Assembly (NCBI GenBank): GCA_031254735.1
Contig: JAIRTU010000143.1
Location: forward strand, 1 to 9,038
Reading direction: 5' to 3'
Length of the DNA stretch: 9,038 nucleotides
Source: Bacteroidales bacterium
GTDB lineage: Bacteria; Bacteroidota; Bacteroidia; Bacteroidales; WCHB1-69
A program made the translations under genes and the position numbers. Below, piece by piece: positions 1 through 6,590 of the stretch (its first letter is position 1; each line of letters starts with the position of its first letter). The notes beneath the pieces are model-generated. The model saw only the letters and a program-made list of their open reading frames with translations, was not told the DNA's origin and made no database searches.

Positions 1-2
1 CC

Positions 3-2690
3 TATACTTTAGGTGCATCAGGCGGTGGCGGAACTGATGTCAGAATAGGAGGAACAGCACTTGGAGACAGAATAATTGTTGCCGGCGGTGGCGGCGGTGC
101 AGGGTATAACAACACGGCACCGGCACAATCTGGTGGAGATGGTGGCGGTCTTAATGGGGCAGGAGGAATAGCTCCTTCGTATCCGACCAGAGTTGGTCAA
201 GGTGGCACACAAACAGCTGGTGGAGCAAGAGGAAATTATAGTGCAGATAATAATACAGACGGTTCTTTAGGTCAAGGCGGTCAAGGTGGAGACGGCGCAG
301 CCGGTGGTGGCGGCGGTGGCGGCGGCTACTATGGTGGCGGTGGCGGATGCATTGGTGGTCAGATGTCCGGCGGTGGCGGTGGCGGTTCCGGTTATATCGG
401 TGGCGTTACAAACGGAACAACTGCTCAAGCTACACAAACAGGATTTATAGCCAATCCAATAACAGACGGAAACGGATTTGTGCGGATAACAATTATATCC
501 GGCGGCGGTGGCAACGGAGATGTGTATGACGGTAACGATTTGGCAATATTCAATCTGCTATCTCCTTTTAATGACCCGAATACTACATGTGCCCCCGATG
601 AGGTGTCGGCAGAAATAGAGTTAACCAACCTGGGAGAAAACGATTACGATTTTAGCGTAAACAATGCTATCGTAAGTTATGAAATTATCGATCCCAGACA
701 GGAAATTCATAGAGGAAACATAACCATAAATGCCGATACACTTGCTTCAGGAGAAGCATTGGGTGTAGAATTAATGCCCAACTTGCCTCTGTATGCAGGA
801 ACGTATACTATCAAAGCATGGGTAACCAGTGCGTTGGATGATTTCTCATGTGATGATACCTTAATCACTACCTTTACCTCTCAAAAAATAGGTTTGCCCA
901 TACAGGAAGATTTCAGTAATGGTATTCCTAAAGAGTTTACTTCAACTTCGGTACTTGGTAACAGCGTATGGGAAAATTGGTCGGACGCAAGTTCTACTGT
1001 ACAACCTGATTTTGGCACAGCAATGATACGTTTTAATGGAACTTATGGGGAAAGGTCTCGTTTGAGTACTGTTCAAATGGACTTGTATCAGGCATCTGAT
1101 CCGTATATGGAGTTCTATTACTATCACGATGCTTTGACTTCTGCCAGCGATTATTCCAATATGCAGGTAATAGTAACAGTAAACGGTGTGGATACTACTT
1201 TGGAAACAATCTATCTACGCGATCCGCAAGGTCGTCATGGGTGGACACCGTACAGATATTCTTTAACACGGTTTACTACCATAGCCAATGCCTGTATTCT
1301 GATACAGTTTGAGGCTCTCAGCAAAAACTCCGGTGCTGTTCAATATATTGATTTTGTTGAAATATCTTCCGCACCAGATGCTACCGTATCGCGAATTATT
1401 GTCTCTCCCGAACCGACAGTATGTAGCCGTACCAACCGAAATATTTCGGTAGAGATACGCACTACAACAAGTCAGGCAATCACTTTCGACAATGCAACAG
1501 AGTTGAAATTGGAGATAAACGGAGTACTTCAACAGTCGGTGTCATTGGCGGGAATAGAATTGCAGGGAAGCATTCCGAGAGTATTTTCGATGGTGCCAAA
1601 CTTTACTATTCCTGTTGGTACCACTTCGATGAAAGCCTATTTCAGCAAGCCGGTAGACAATATGGCAGCCAACGATACGGCAAAGAGAGTGATAGACATC
1701 AGTCCGAGTTTGGGAGTGCTTATTCATAACATAAGCGAGCAATCTACCAACCTTGCTCAGGCAGGATTTGAAAACCCGCAGGAAATCACCCTAACCAACA
1801 CAGGTAATATGGAATTGTCCAACATAGGTTTGATAATGAAAGTGAGAGAAACTCCGACATCGCCGCCATTCTTCACTGCGAAACAGGTATATACGCAAAC
1901 GTTGGCAGTTGGTGCAACTGCGGAAATTACTTTCAACGAAGCCTATACCGTTCCATGGGCTGATCGGTACCAAGTGGAAGTACTTGCGTACCTGATATGC
2001 GATTCTGCTACGGTTAACCACACAGCGTCCATACAGGAATATGTGAACATGACCGATTTGTCTATTGAAGCGATTACCAACCCTGTTCAAGGTGTTAAAG
2101 ATGTAACCGGAGATGCCATACGTGTATCTCTACGCATCAAAAACAAAAATACCGGTAAGGCATACAATGAAGGCGATGCAAAAGTCGGCATCATGATCAA
2201 GAACGAAAGCGGTAACCTGATCGGTGCTGTGGCGTTGGAAGAACTGCCCGCAATGAATGGCGGAGAAGAAATATCGTATACTTTCACAGAAATGTATGTG
2301 GTTCCGTCGTTAGTGAGCAGTTACCATCTGATTGTATACCTGAACAGTGAGGGTGATAACTATCCGAAAAACGATACCGTGGACATGCCACGTGAAACCA
2401 ACTATGTGGGTATATTGGATAGAACGAACGTTTCTTTCACTATGGAACAAAACATTCCTAATCCGGCGAAAGAAAACACACTAATCAATTACAGTGTACC
2501 ACAAGACGGAGAAATTGTTTTCCATGTGTATAGCGTAAGCGGACAGCTGCTGTATACGCAGAAAGAAAATGTTTCCTTTGGCGATCATCAGATAGAGTTA
2601 GACCTGTCGGATTACGCCGCCGGAATATATTTCTACAGCATGGAATACAAAGGTCAACGCCTTGTCAAACGCATGAGTATCAAACATTAA
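3..2690 (+). CDS. Secreted T9SS protein with ALK/LTK-like glycine-rich domain, MAM-like and CARDB-like domains (5' end outside window)
   Basis: The frame is open from base 3, so the start and signal peptide lie upstream; 895 residues are visible. Residues 1-165 are a glycine-rich domain: IIVAGGGGGAG, GQGGTQTAGG, then GGGGGGGGYYGGGGG and GGGGGGSGYIGG, closing with GFVRITI. This is the pattern of the Gly_rich family (PF12810) named from ALK/LTK receptors and also found in bacteria. Residues about 190-290, 460-570 and 570-800 read as CARDB/Ig-like beta domains. Residues about 297-457 resemble a MAM/cleaved-adhesin jelly-roll, beginning LPIQEDFSNG and ending YIDFVEI. Residues 812-895 are a type IX sorting domain (NIPNPAKENTLINYSVP, YSVSGQLL, LSDYAAGIYFYS, KRMSIKH). 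The protein is inferred to be exported through T9SS and left on the cell surface or released, probably as an adhesin or binding protein; no enzyme motif is seen. The ATG at base 363 lies inside the glycine-rich domain and is not the start. Confidence is high for a T9SS protein and good for the glycine-rich family; the ligand is unknown. Confidence 0.9.
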   Translation, partial: YTLGASGGGGTDVRIGGTALGDRIIVAGGGGGAGYNNTAPAQSGGDGGGLNGAGGIAPSYPTRVGQGGTQTAGGARGNYSADNNTDGSLGQGGQGGDGAAGGGGGGGGYYGGGGGCIGGQMSGGGGGGSGYIGGVTNGTTAQATQTGFIANPITDGNGFVRITIISGGGGNGDVYDGNDLAIFNLLSPFNDPNTTCAPDEVSAEIELTNLGENDYDFSVNNAIVSYEIIDPRQEIHRGNITINADTLASGEALGVELMPNLPLYAGTYTIKAWVTSALDDFSCDDTLITTFTSQKIGLPIQEDFSNGIPKEFTSTSVLGNSVWENWSDASSTVQPDFGTAMIRFNGTYGERSRLSTVQMDLYQASDPYMEFYYYHDALTSASDYSNMQVIVTVNGVDTTLETIYLRDPQGRHGWTPYRYSLTRFTTIANACILIQFEALSKNSGAVQYIDFVEISSAPDATVSRIIVSPEPTVCSRTNRNISVEIRTTTSQAITFDNATELKLEINGVLQQSVSLAGIELQGSIPRVFSMVPNFTIPVGTTSMKAYFSKPVDNMAANDTAKRVIDISPSLGVLIHNISEQSTNLAQAGFENPQEITLTNTGNMELSNIGLIMKVRETPTSPPFFTAKQVYTQTLAVGATAEITFNEAYTVPWADRYQVEVLAYLICDSATVNHTASIQEYVNMTDLSIEAITNPVQGVKDVTGDAIRVSLRIKNKNTGKAYNEGDAKVGIMIKNESGNLIGAVALEELPAMNGGEEISYTFTEMYVVPSLVSSYHLIVYLNSEGDNYPKNDTVDMPRETNYVGILDRTNVSFTMEQNIPNPAKENTLINYSVPQDGEIVFHVYSVSGQLLYTQKENVSFGDHQIELDLSDYAAGIYFYSMEYKGQRLVKRMSIKH
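300..395 (+). repeat. GGT/GGC-rich low-complexity coding repeat (poly-glycine)
   Basis: A run of GGT, GGC and GGA codons encodes two blocks of seven or more glycines, interrupted by YYGGGGGCIGGQMS. It is much richer in GC than the rest of the window. The mix of GGT and GGC codons keeps it from being a perfect tandem repeat, but slippage and assembly errors are possible. It is part of the glycine-rich domain rather than a separate element. Confidence 0.7.
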
Positions 2691-2710
2691 AAAACCTTTC
2701 AATACAATTC

Positions 2711-2745
2711 GGAGGTTGTCCCAAAAGGGGGCAGCCTCCTTTTTT
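2711..2745 (+). terminator. Intrinsic terminator after the T9SS protein gene
   Basis: A 12-bp stem (GGAGGTTGTCCC at 2711-2722 with GGGGCAGCCTCC at 2728-2739, two G-T pairs) encloses the loop AAAAG and is followed at once by six T (2740-2745). It starts 20 bases after the stop codon and should separate the T9SS gene from the ABC ATPase unit. It is the strongest terminator in the window. Confidence 0.9.
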
Positions 2746-2768
2746 ATCAAAAATACTTTCAAAAATAG

Positions 2769-2799
2769 TTGGCAGCTTGCCGTTAGTTAAGTATATTTG
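2769..2799 (+). promoter_or_regulatory. Candidate Bacteroidota promoter P1 upstream of the ABC ATPase
   Basis: TTG (2769-2771), a 20-base spacer and TATATTTG (2792-2799) match the Bacteroidota consensus of a TTTG-like -33 element and TAnnTTTG at -7. Transcription would start a few bases downstream of 2799, giving a leader of about 120 bases before the ATPase start at 2928. It lies just after the terminator, as expected for a new transcription unit. Confidence 0.55.
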
Positions 2800-2897
2800 C
2801 ATTTGAAAATCAAAGATATGTTTCGCAAGAAAATTCTGTTTGTTTCGTATGCAGATAAATGTTTTCCTCCTGTGCAAGTATTTTCCGTTTTTTTCTG

Positions 2898-2905
2898 TAC
2901 TTTTG
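2898..2905 (+). promoter_or_regulatory. Candidate second promoter P2 (-7 box) just ahead of the ABC ATPase
   Basis: TACTTTTG is a perfect TAnnTTTG box 22 bases before the ATG at 2928. It would give a leader of under 20 bases carrying the A-rich stretch CAAAAAAAG, typical of Bacteroidota translation starts. No good -33 element is seen 19-20 bases upstream, so it may be weaker than P1 or need an activator. Confidence 0.45.
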
Positions 2906-2927
2906 CATTTCAAAAAAAGTCGACAGT

Positions 2928-3863
2928 ATGAATATATTGAATATAGATCATGTAACCAAAAAATACGGAGATTATACGGCATTAAACAAAGTCAGTCTTT
3001 CGGTGAAAGAAGGCTCTATCTTTGGATTGTTGGGCCCCAATGGTGCGGGAAAAACATCGCTGATACGTATTATCAATCAAATTACGGCACCCGACAGCGG
3101 GGAAGTGTTTTTTGAAGATGAAAAACTTTCAAAAAAACACATCTCGCAAATTGGCTATCTGCCCGAAGAACGCGGCTTGTATCGTAAAATGAAAGTAGGC
3201 GATCAGGCGATCTATCTGGCACGATTGAAAGGATTGCCCAAAGATGTTGCCGTAAAACGGTTGAAATATTGGTTTGAGAAATTTGAAATTATTTCGTGGT
3301 GGAACAAAAAGATAGAAGAACTGTCGAAGGGAATGCAGCAGAAAGTGCAGTTTATTGTAACGGTGATTCACGAGCCGAGATTATTTATCTTTGACGAACC
3401 TTTCAGCGGCTTCGACCCGATTAATGTCAACCTGCTGAAAAACGAAATGCTGGAACTTCGCAAAAAAGGTTGCAGCATCATTTTCTCTACCCACAACATG
3501 GCTTCGGTGGAAGAGCTGTGCGACGACATTGCTTTGATCAACCAATCGGAAAAAATTCTCGAAGGGAATATCTGCGAGATAAAAAACAGCAACAAAGAAA
3601 ATCTGTTTTCTGTTCAATTTACAAAGTCCGACAAAGATTTGCGGACGTGTTTGCCCGATACGGTTGAAATATTTTCGGAAACGCATCTGAAAAACGGTCT
3701 CACCGAAGTTCGTCTGAAAATCCCCAAAGAACAAACGTCCAACAGCCTGATCCAAGCGTTGCTGCCTTGTGTCAATGTGGTGAATTTTCATGAAATTCTT
3801 CCCGGAATGAATGATATTTTTATCTCCTATGTAAACGAAAAGAAACGGTCTGTCGCCGATTAA
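2928..3863 (+). CDS. ABC transporter ATP-binding protein, NatA-like with DUF4162-type C-terminus
   Basis: The 311-residue protein is a cytoplasmic nucleotide-binding subunit that would hydrolyse ATP to power an ABC-2 type exporter. Motifs seen in order: Walker A GPNGAGKTS (36-44), the stretch IGYLPEERGLY (75-85) in the Q-loop position, signature ELSKGMQQK (131-139), Walker B LFIFDEP with the D-loop SGFD (152-163), and switch histidine FSTHN (H189). The C-terminal 90 residues fit the DUF4162 domain found in this branch (NatA/YhaQ-like). I chose the ATG at 2928 because MNILNIDHVTKKYG is the normal family start. The in-frame extension to 2859 adds 23 residues of a kind not expected there and crosses promoter P2. 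Relatives are usually followed directly by an ABC-2 permease gene; here the next gene converges and no permease is present. The substrate cannot be told. Confidence 0.93.
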   Translation: MNILNIDHVTKKYGDYTALNKVSLSVKEGSIFGLLGPNGAGKTSLIRIINQITAPDSGEVFFEDEKLSKKHISQIGYLPEERGLYRKMKVGDQAIYLARLKGLPKDVAVKRLKYWFEKFEIISWWNKKIEELSKGMQQKVQFIVTVIHEPRLFIFDEPFSGFDPINVNLLKNEMLELRKKGCSIIFSTHNMASVEELCDDIALINQSEKILEGNICEIKNSNKENLFSVQFTKSDKDLRTCLPDTVEIFSETHLKNGLTEVRLKIPKEQTSNSLIQALLPCVNVVNFHEILPGMNDIFISYVNEKKRSVAD

Positions 3864-3898
3864 TTTTGCCGAAAAATTGGTTGATAAACGTTTGTAAT

Positions 3899-3918
3899 AT
3901 TTCTTTGGAAAAAGAAAT
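3899..3918. terminator. AT-rich hairpin between convergent genes, possible weak two-way terminator
   Basis: ATTTCTTT (3899-3906), loop GGAA, AAAGAAAT (3911-3918) is a perfect 8-bp inverted repeat. It lies 35 bases after the ATPase stop and touches the stop codon of the convergent sulfatase gene. It has no good T run on either side, so it is a weak terminator candidate serving both genes. Confidence 0.35.
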
Positions 3919-5780
3919 CAATAGGCTATATAGGTTTCAAAAAGTTTTTGCGTGTAGGCTTTTCCTCTGAAAACAACACTGTCTTTTTTCGATTCATCGC
4001 CTGTAAAATCAAAAATATCTTCCTGCACAGAAGAATAATTATAGCTTCCGGCGGGTTCTATCCAGCCAAATCCCTTATTGTTTTCGTGGTACACAAAACG
4101 TTTGCAATAAGGGTTAAAAATATTTTTTCCCCATTCAAAAGGCGAAACATCAATATTCAACTGTTTCAAGAGGGTAGTGGCGACGTCGACATGCGAAGAA
4201 AGCACCTCACAACTTGTTCCTTTGTATTCATCGTTCAAAACATTTCCATACCAGAGCATGGGAATTCGTTGATAGGCTTGGTCGTAATACGAACGGTTCA
4301 GATGAGAAGGGTGTCCGTGATCGGCAACAATAATAAATAATGTATTGTTGTACCAGGGTTGTTCTTTGGCTTTTTTCATATAATCGCCCAACCAATAATC
4401 GCAATATTTCACCGAATTGAGAAATTTCAGCTGTTCGGTATCCCAATCGAGCGGCGTGATATTTTTGGGTTCATCGTATGGACTGTGCGAACTGACCGTA
4501 AACAACATCGTGAAAAAAGGTTCTTTCATCTGATTGATCTCATTTAAATGATAATCAAACATGTATTCATCGTGTATGCCCAATTTTCCGCGAGGGAATT
4601 TTCCGGGTAAATCTTTGTCTTCTGTTATCTTTTTAAAATCGGCATGCAGCAAAAACGAACGAATATTGCCATAGTCCAAATTTCCGCCGAAATAAAAAGA
4701 AGTGGCATAACCTTTTTTGTTAAATGGTTCAAGCAGAGAGGGAAGATGCCTGTATTTGCTGTGATTATCGGTAATATCGTAATTGGGAATAGAGGGAAAA
4801 CCACTCAAAATGCTGCAAATAGCCTGCTGCGAACGATGTCCGTTGGAATAAAATTCGGTGAAAAGAAGTCCGTTTTCTGCCAAAGCATTAAAACAGGGCG
4901 AAATCTCGTTACTTCCTCCGCCAAAGAGCGTTACATCTGCCGTCCAGCTCTCCAATAAAATAATCACAATGTTGACGTCTTCTTTTTTCAGCACGTTCAC
5001 GGTTGTGTCTTTGTTTGCGGTCAACAATTCTTTTACGGTGTTGTCGGCGGTTTTGCTGTCGGTAAAGCAGTAGGTGGTATTGTTTTCCAGCGAACTAAAT
5101 TCCACTATATTATAAATAATGTTCCACGAAGAATTTACGGCAACATCGTTGAGGACAGTATGATGCGAAAAATAAGAAGAGCTTTGTTTGATGGGAATAG
5201 CGTCCATTCCTCCTCGCATGCCAAAAAAGCAAACGCTGCCCGCAAACAGGAACACGAGCGGACTTTTCAAGCAGGCTTGTTTCCGAAGAGGTTCAACAGG
5301 CGGTTTTAGCACAAATTGACGATACAAATAATAAAACCCGCCAACCAACACGGCAACGCCCGCTATGCCGAAGATAATTTGAGCGATTGTCGCCGTTTGA
5401 AAAATTTCTTTCGGATGACGAAGATAAACCAATGCTTTGTAGTTCAATTTGGAGTACCATTCGCCGTAAATACCGATTTCGGCAAAAGTAACAATCGATG
5501 TAAAAAGCAGTTCCAAGCAGGTAATTGCACGTAATAAATACACCAACACCCTGCTTTTGAAGCACAGCTGCACGGTGTGAATCAGTATCGGAATGCTCAT
5601 CAAATAACAGACGGTCGAAACGTCTAAACGCAGACCGTAAACAAACACAGAGAGAATATCTTTCGCCGAAATACCCGACAGCAAATAAGTGTAAACCAGT
5701 AAAAACACAATCCGCCCGACGGCAAAAAATATCAGCCAAAACAACAGTGTTTTTATAAGTACGATTCCGTATTGTTTCAT
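3918..5780 (-). CDS. LTA synthase family sulfatase / phosphoglycerol transferase, membrane-anchored
   Basis: The 620-residue protein has about five N-terminal membrane segments (near residues 5-25, 45-67, 77-98, 133-153, 173-188) and then an extracytoplasmic alkaline-phosphatase-fold domain. LtaS-family landmarks: E277 in LLESW (metal ligand), the nucleophile region GHRSQQAICSILSGFPSIP with S317 where the family usually has Thr, H432 in SSHSPY, and D487/H488/H490 in VADHGH. LtaS-type enzymes move phosphoglycerol or similar groups from lipids to envelope polymers. Bacteroidota have no classical lipoteichoic acid, so the acceptor here is unknown; phosphoglycerol or phosphoethanolamine decoration of a surface glycan is an inference. 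I chose the ATG at 5780 (MKQYGIV...), preceded by ACAAAGATTATAC. An upstream TTG at 5801 would add only MVLQRLY and sits directly after an in-frame stop. The gene lies 110 bases downstream of a same-strand gene, and no clear promoter is seen between them. Confidence 0.9.
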   Translation of the reverse strand: MKQYGIVLIKTLLFWLIFFAVGRIVFLLVYTYLLSGISAKDILSVFVYGLRLDVSTVCYLMSIPILIHTVQLCFKSRVLVYLLRAITCLELLFTSIVTFAEIGIYGEWYSKLNYKALVYLRHPKEIFQTATIAQIIFGIAGVAVLVGGFYYLYRQFVLKPPVEPLRKQACLKSPLVFLFAGSVCFFGMRGGMDAIPIKQSSSYFSHHTVLNDVAVNSSWNIIYNIVEFSSLENNTTYCFTDSKTADNTVKELLTANKDTTVNVLKKEDVNIVIILLESWTADVTLFGGGSNEISPCFNALAENGLLFTEFYSNGHRSQQAICSILSGFPSIPNYDITDNHSKYRHLPSLLEPFNKKGYATSFYFGGNLDYGNIRSFLLHADFKKITEDKDLPGKFPRGKLGIHDEYMFDYHLNEINQMKEPFFTMLFTVSSHSPYDEPKNITPLDWDTEQLKFLNSVKYCDYWLGDYMKKAKEQPWYNNTLFIIVADHGHPSHLNRSYYDQAYQRIPMLWYGNVLNDEYKGTSCEVLSSHVDVATTLLKQLNIDVSPFEWGKNIFNPYCKRFVYHENNKGFGWIEPAGSYNYSSVQEDIFDFTGDESKKDSVVFRGKAYTQKLFETYIAY

Positions 5781-5831
5781 GTATAATCTTTGTAAAACCA
5801 ATTAACGGAACGAAAAAGGAGATTATTATAC

Positions 5832-5876
5832 GAGACGGAAAGCGGAAACGAGAAATGAGAAATATAAAGTAGAAAA
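5832..5876. other. Strand-biased purine tract in the gap upstream of the sulfatase gene
   Basis: On the plus strand this stretch is almost all A and G with few C and T (GAGACGGAAAGCGGAAACG, then AGAAATGAGAAATATAAAG). It fills most of the 110-base gap between the sulfatase and the small exported-protein gene. It has no recognised function. On the minus strand it reads as a pyrimidine-rich leader. A near -7 box, TATATTTC (minus strand, 5859-5866), is imperfect at its last base. Confidence 0.3.
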
Positions 5877-5890
5877 CGCCTGTTTTTCAT

Positions 5891-6370
5891 TTACTTAACG
5901 GTTGAATTGCCGCCGCGAATATTCACATCTTGATTGTCTTTTATGTCGATAAAATCTTTGTCCTTATCATTTGAATCTTCTTTTATCGAGAAAATTTTGC
6001 AGGTATTTCCTTGATTTTTATGCTTTTTAAAAATACATATAAAATCAAACGTTTTTAAAAGAACAAAACTAAAATTTGCCTCAATTTGTATCGGTATTTT
6101 GAGGGTGCGTTTATTTATTTTATACTCCTGTGAAAGGACTATTGTACCTCGTTCATCTTTGTAAAACTTTCTCGTATCCCGCAAAAATATAAACAAAGTA
6201 TCGTTATCGGCATAAATGCTGTCTATGCAATCTGTAATTGATAAACCGGGGAAAGATAATTTATTTTTATGAATATTTTTAAGATTAAGTAATACATGGT
6301 TTTGTCCGTAAGAATTACAAAAATACATCGGTAACAATACGGCAAAGACAAACATTTTTCGGATATTCAT
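5891..6370 (-). CDS. Hypothetical exported protein with signal peptide
   Basis: A protein of 159 residues from the ATG at 6370 (MNIRKMFVFAVLLP...), or 164 residues from the ATG at 6385. The N-terminus is a typical signal peptide: basic start, hydrophobic core FVFAVLLPMYF, and a likely cut near NSYGQ-N. The Cys in MYFC is not in a proper lipobox, so a lipoprotein is unlikely. The mature part has alternating hydrophobic beta-type stretches (TLFIFLRDTRKFY, FSFVLLKTFDFICIF) and an Asp/Lys-rich tail (KEDSNDKDKDFIDIKD). No family is recognised and no catalytic motif is visible. Location is inferred to be periplasm or outer-membrane side. I prefer the ATG at 6370 because the A-run just before it fits a Bacteroidota ribosome site and because a partial upstream duplicate contains the same ATGAATATCC start. 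It is poor in GC. Its function is unknown. Confidence 0.65.
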   Translation of the reverse strand: MNIRKMFVFAVLLPMYFCNSYGQNHVLLNLKNIHKNKLSFPGLSITDCIDSIYADNDTLFIFLRDTRKFYKDERGTIVLSQEYKINKRTLKIPIQIEANFSFVLLKTFDFICIFKKHKNQGNTCKIFSIKEDSNDKDKDFIDIKDNQDVNIRGGNSTVK

Positions 6371-6371
6371 T
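6343..6371. repeat. Imperfect direct repeat, copy 1 (start of the exported-protein gene)
   Basis: CAAAGACAAACATTTTTCGG followed by ATATTCATT on the plus strand. It covers the start codon and the first signal-peptide codons of the minus-strand gene. It matches copy 2 at 6495-6524 at almost all positions, apart from a short gap in the T run and a few substitutions. Confidence 0.5.
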
Positions 6372-6385
6372 TTTTTATGCTTCAT

Positions 6386-6590
6386 ATCTCGGAATTTTAT
6401 TATCTGTTTTCACGAACCTTGATTGTCTTTACAAACACTTTACGGCAGTATTTGTACGGTAAAAACATTTTTTAATAACATGATTTTTTTCAAACAAAGA
6501 CAGCATTTTTTTTGGATATTCATTCGTTATTTTGCATTTACTTTTTACCATAAAGGATATTTAAATCCTGAAAATCTTATAGTTATGTAA
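6386..6590. other. AT-rich intergenic region, no gene recognised
   Basis: These 205 bases separate the acetyltransferase stop from the exported-protein gene, both on the minus strand. A promoter for the exported-protein gene would be expected here, but no clean minus-strand TAnnTTTG box was found. No strong terminator for the acetyltransferase was seen either; GGATATTTAAATCC (6556-6569) can form only a short AT-rich hairpin. It contains repeat copy 2. Confidence 0.5.
6495..6524. repeat. Imperfect direct repeat, copy 2 (relic of a gene start)
   Basis: CAAAGACAGCATTTTTTTTG followed by GATATTCATT resembles copy 1 at 6343-6371. On the minus strand it reads ATGAATATCC plus an A run, as in the exported-protein gene, but a length change in the A run shifts the frame. 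The resulting ORF ends after 27 residues. Confidence 0.5.

Noticed and set aside
300..395. Tandem repeat or CRISPR-like array in the GGT/GGC region
   Set aside because: There are no regular repeat-spacer units; it is simply a run of glycine codons in frame.
363..2690. ATG at 363 as the start of the T9SS protein
   Set aside because: The same frame is open to base 3 and encodes the first part of the glycine-rich domain, so the gene begins outside the window.
2859..2927. Upstream extension of the ABC ATPase (MFSSCASIFRFFLYFC...)
   Set aside because: It crosses a TAnnTTTG box, is unlike the N-termini of this family, and the ATG at 2928 has an A-rich ribosome site just ahead.
5293..5739. Minus-strand frame of 148 codons inside the sulfatase gene
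   Set aside because: It lies fully within a well-supported gene in another frame and resembles no protein family.
5781..5801. TTG start giving seven extra residues on the sulfatase
   Set aside because: It directly follows an in-frame stop and uses a rare start; the ATG at 5780 is a better choice.
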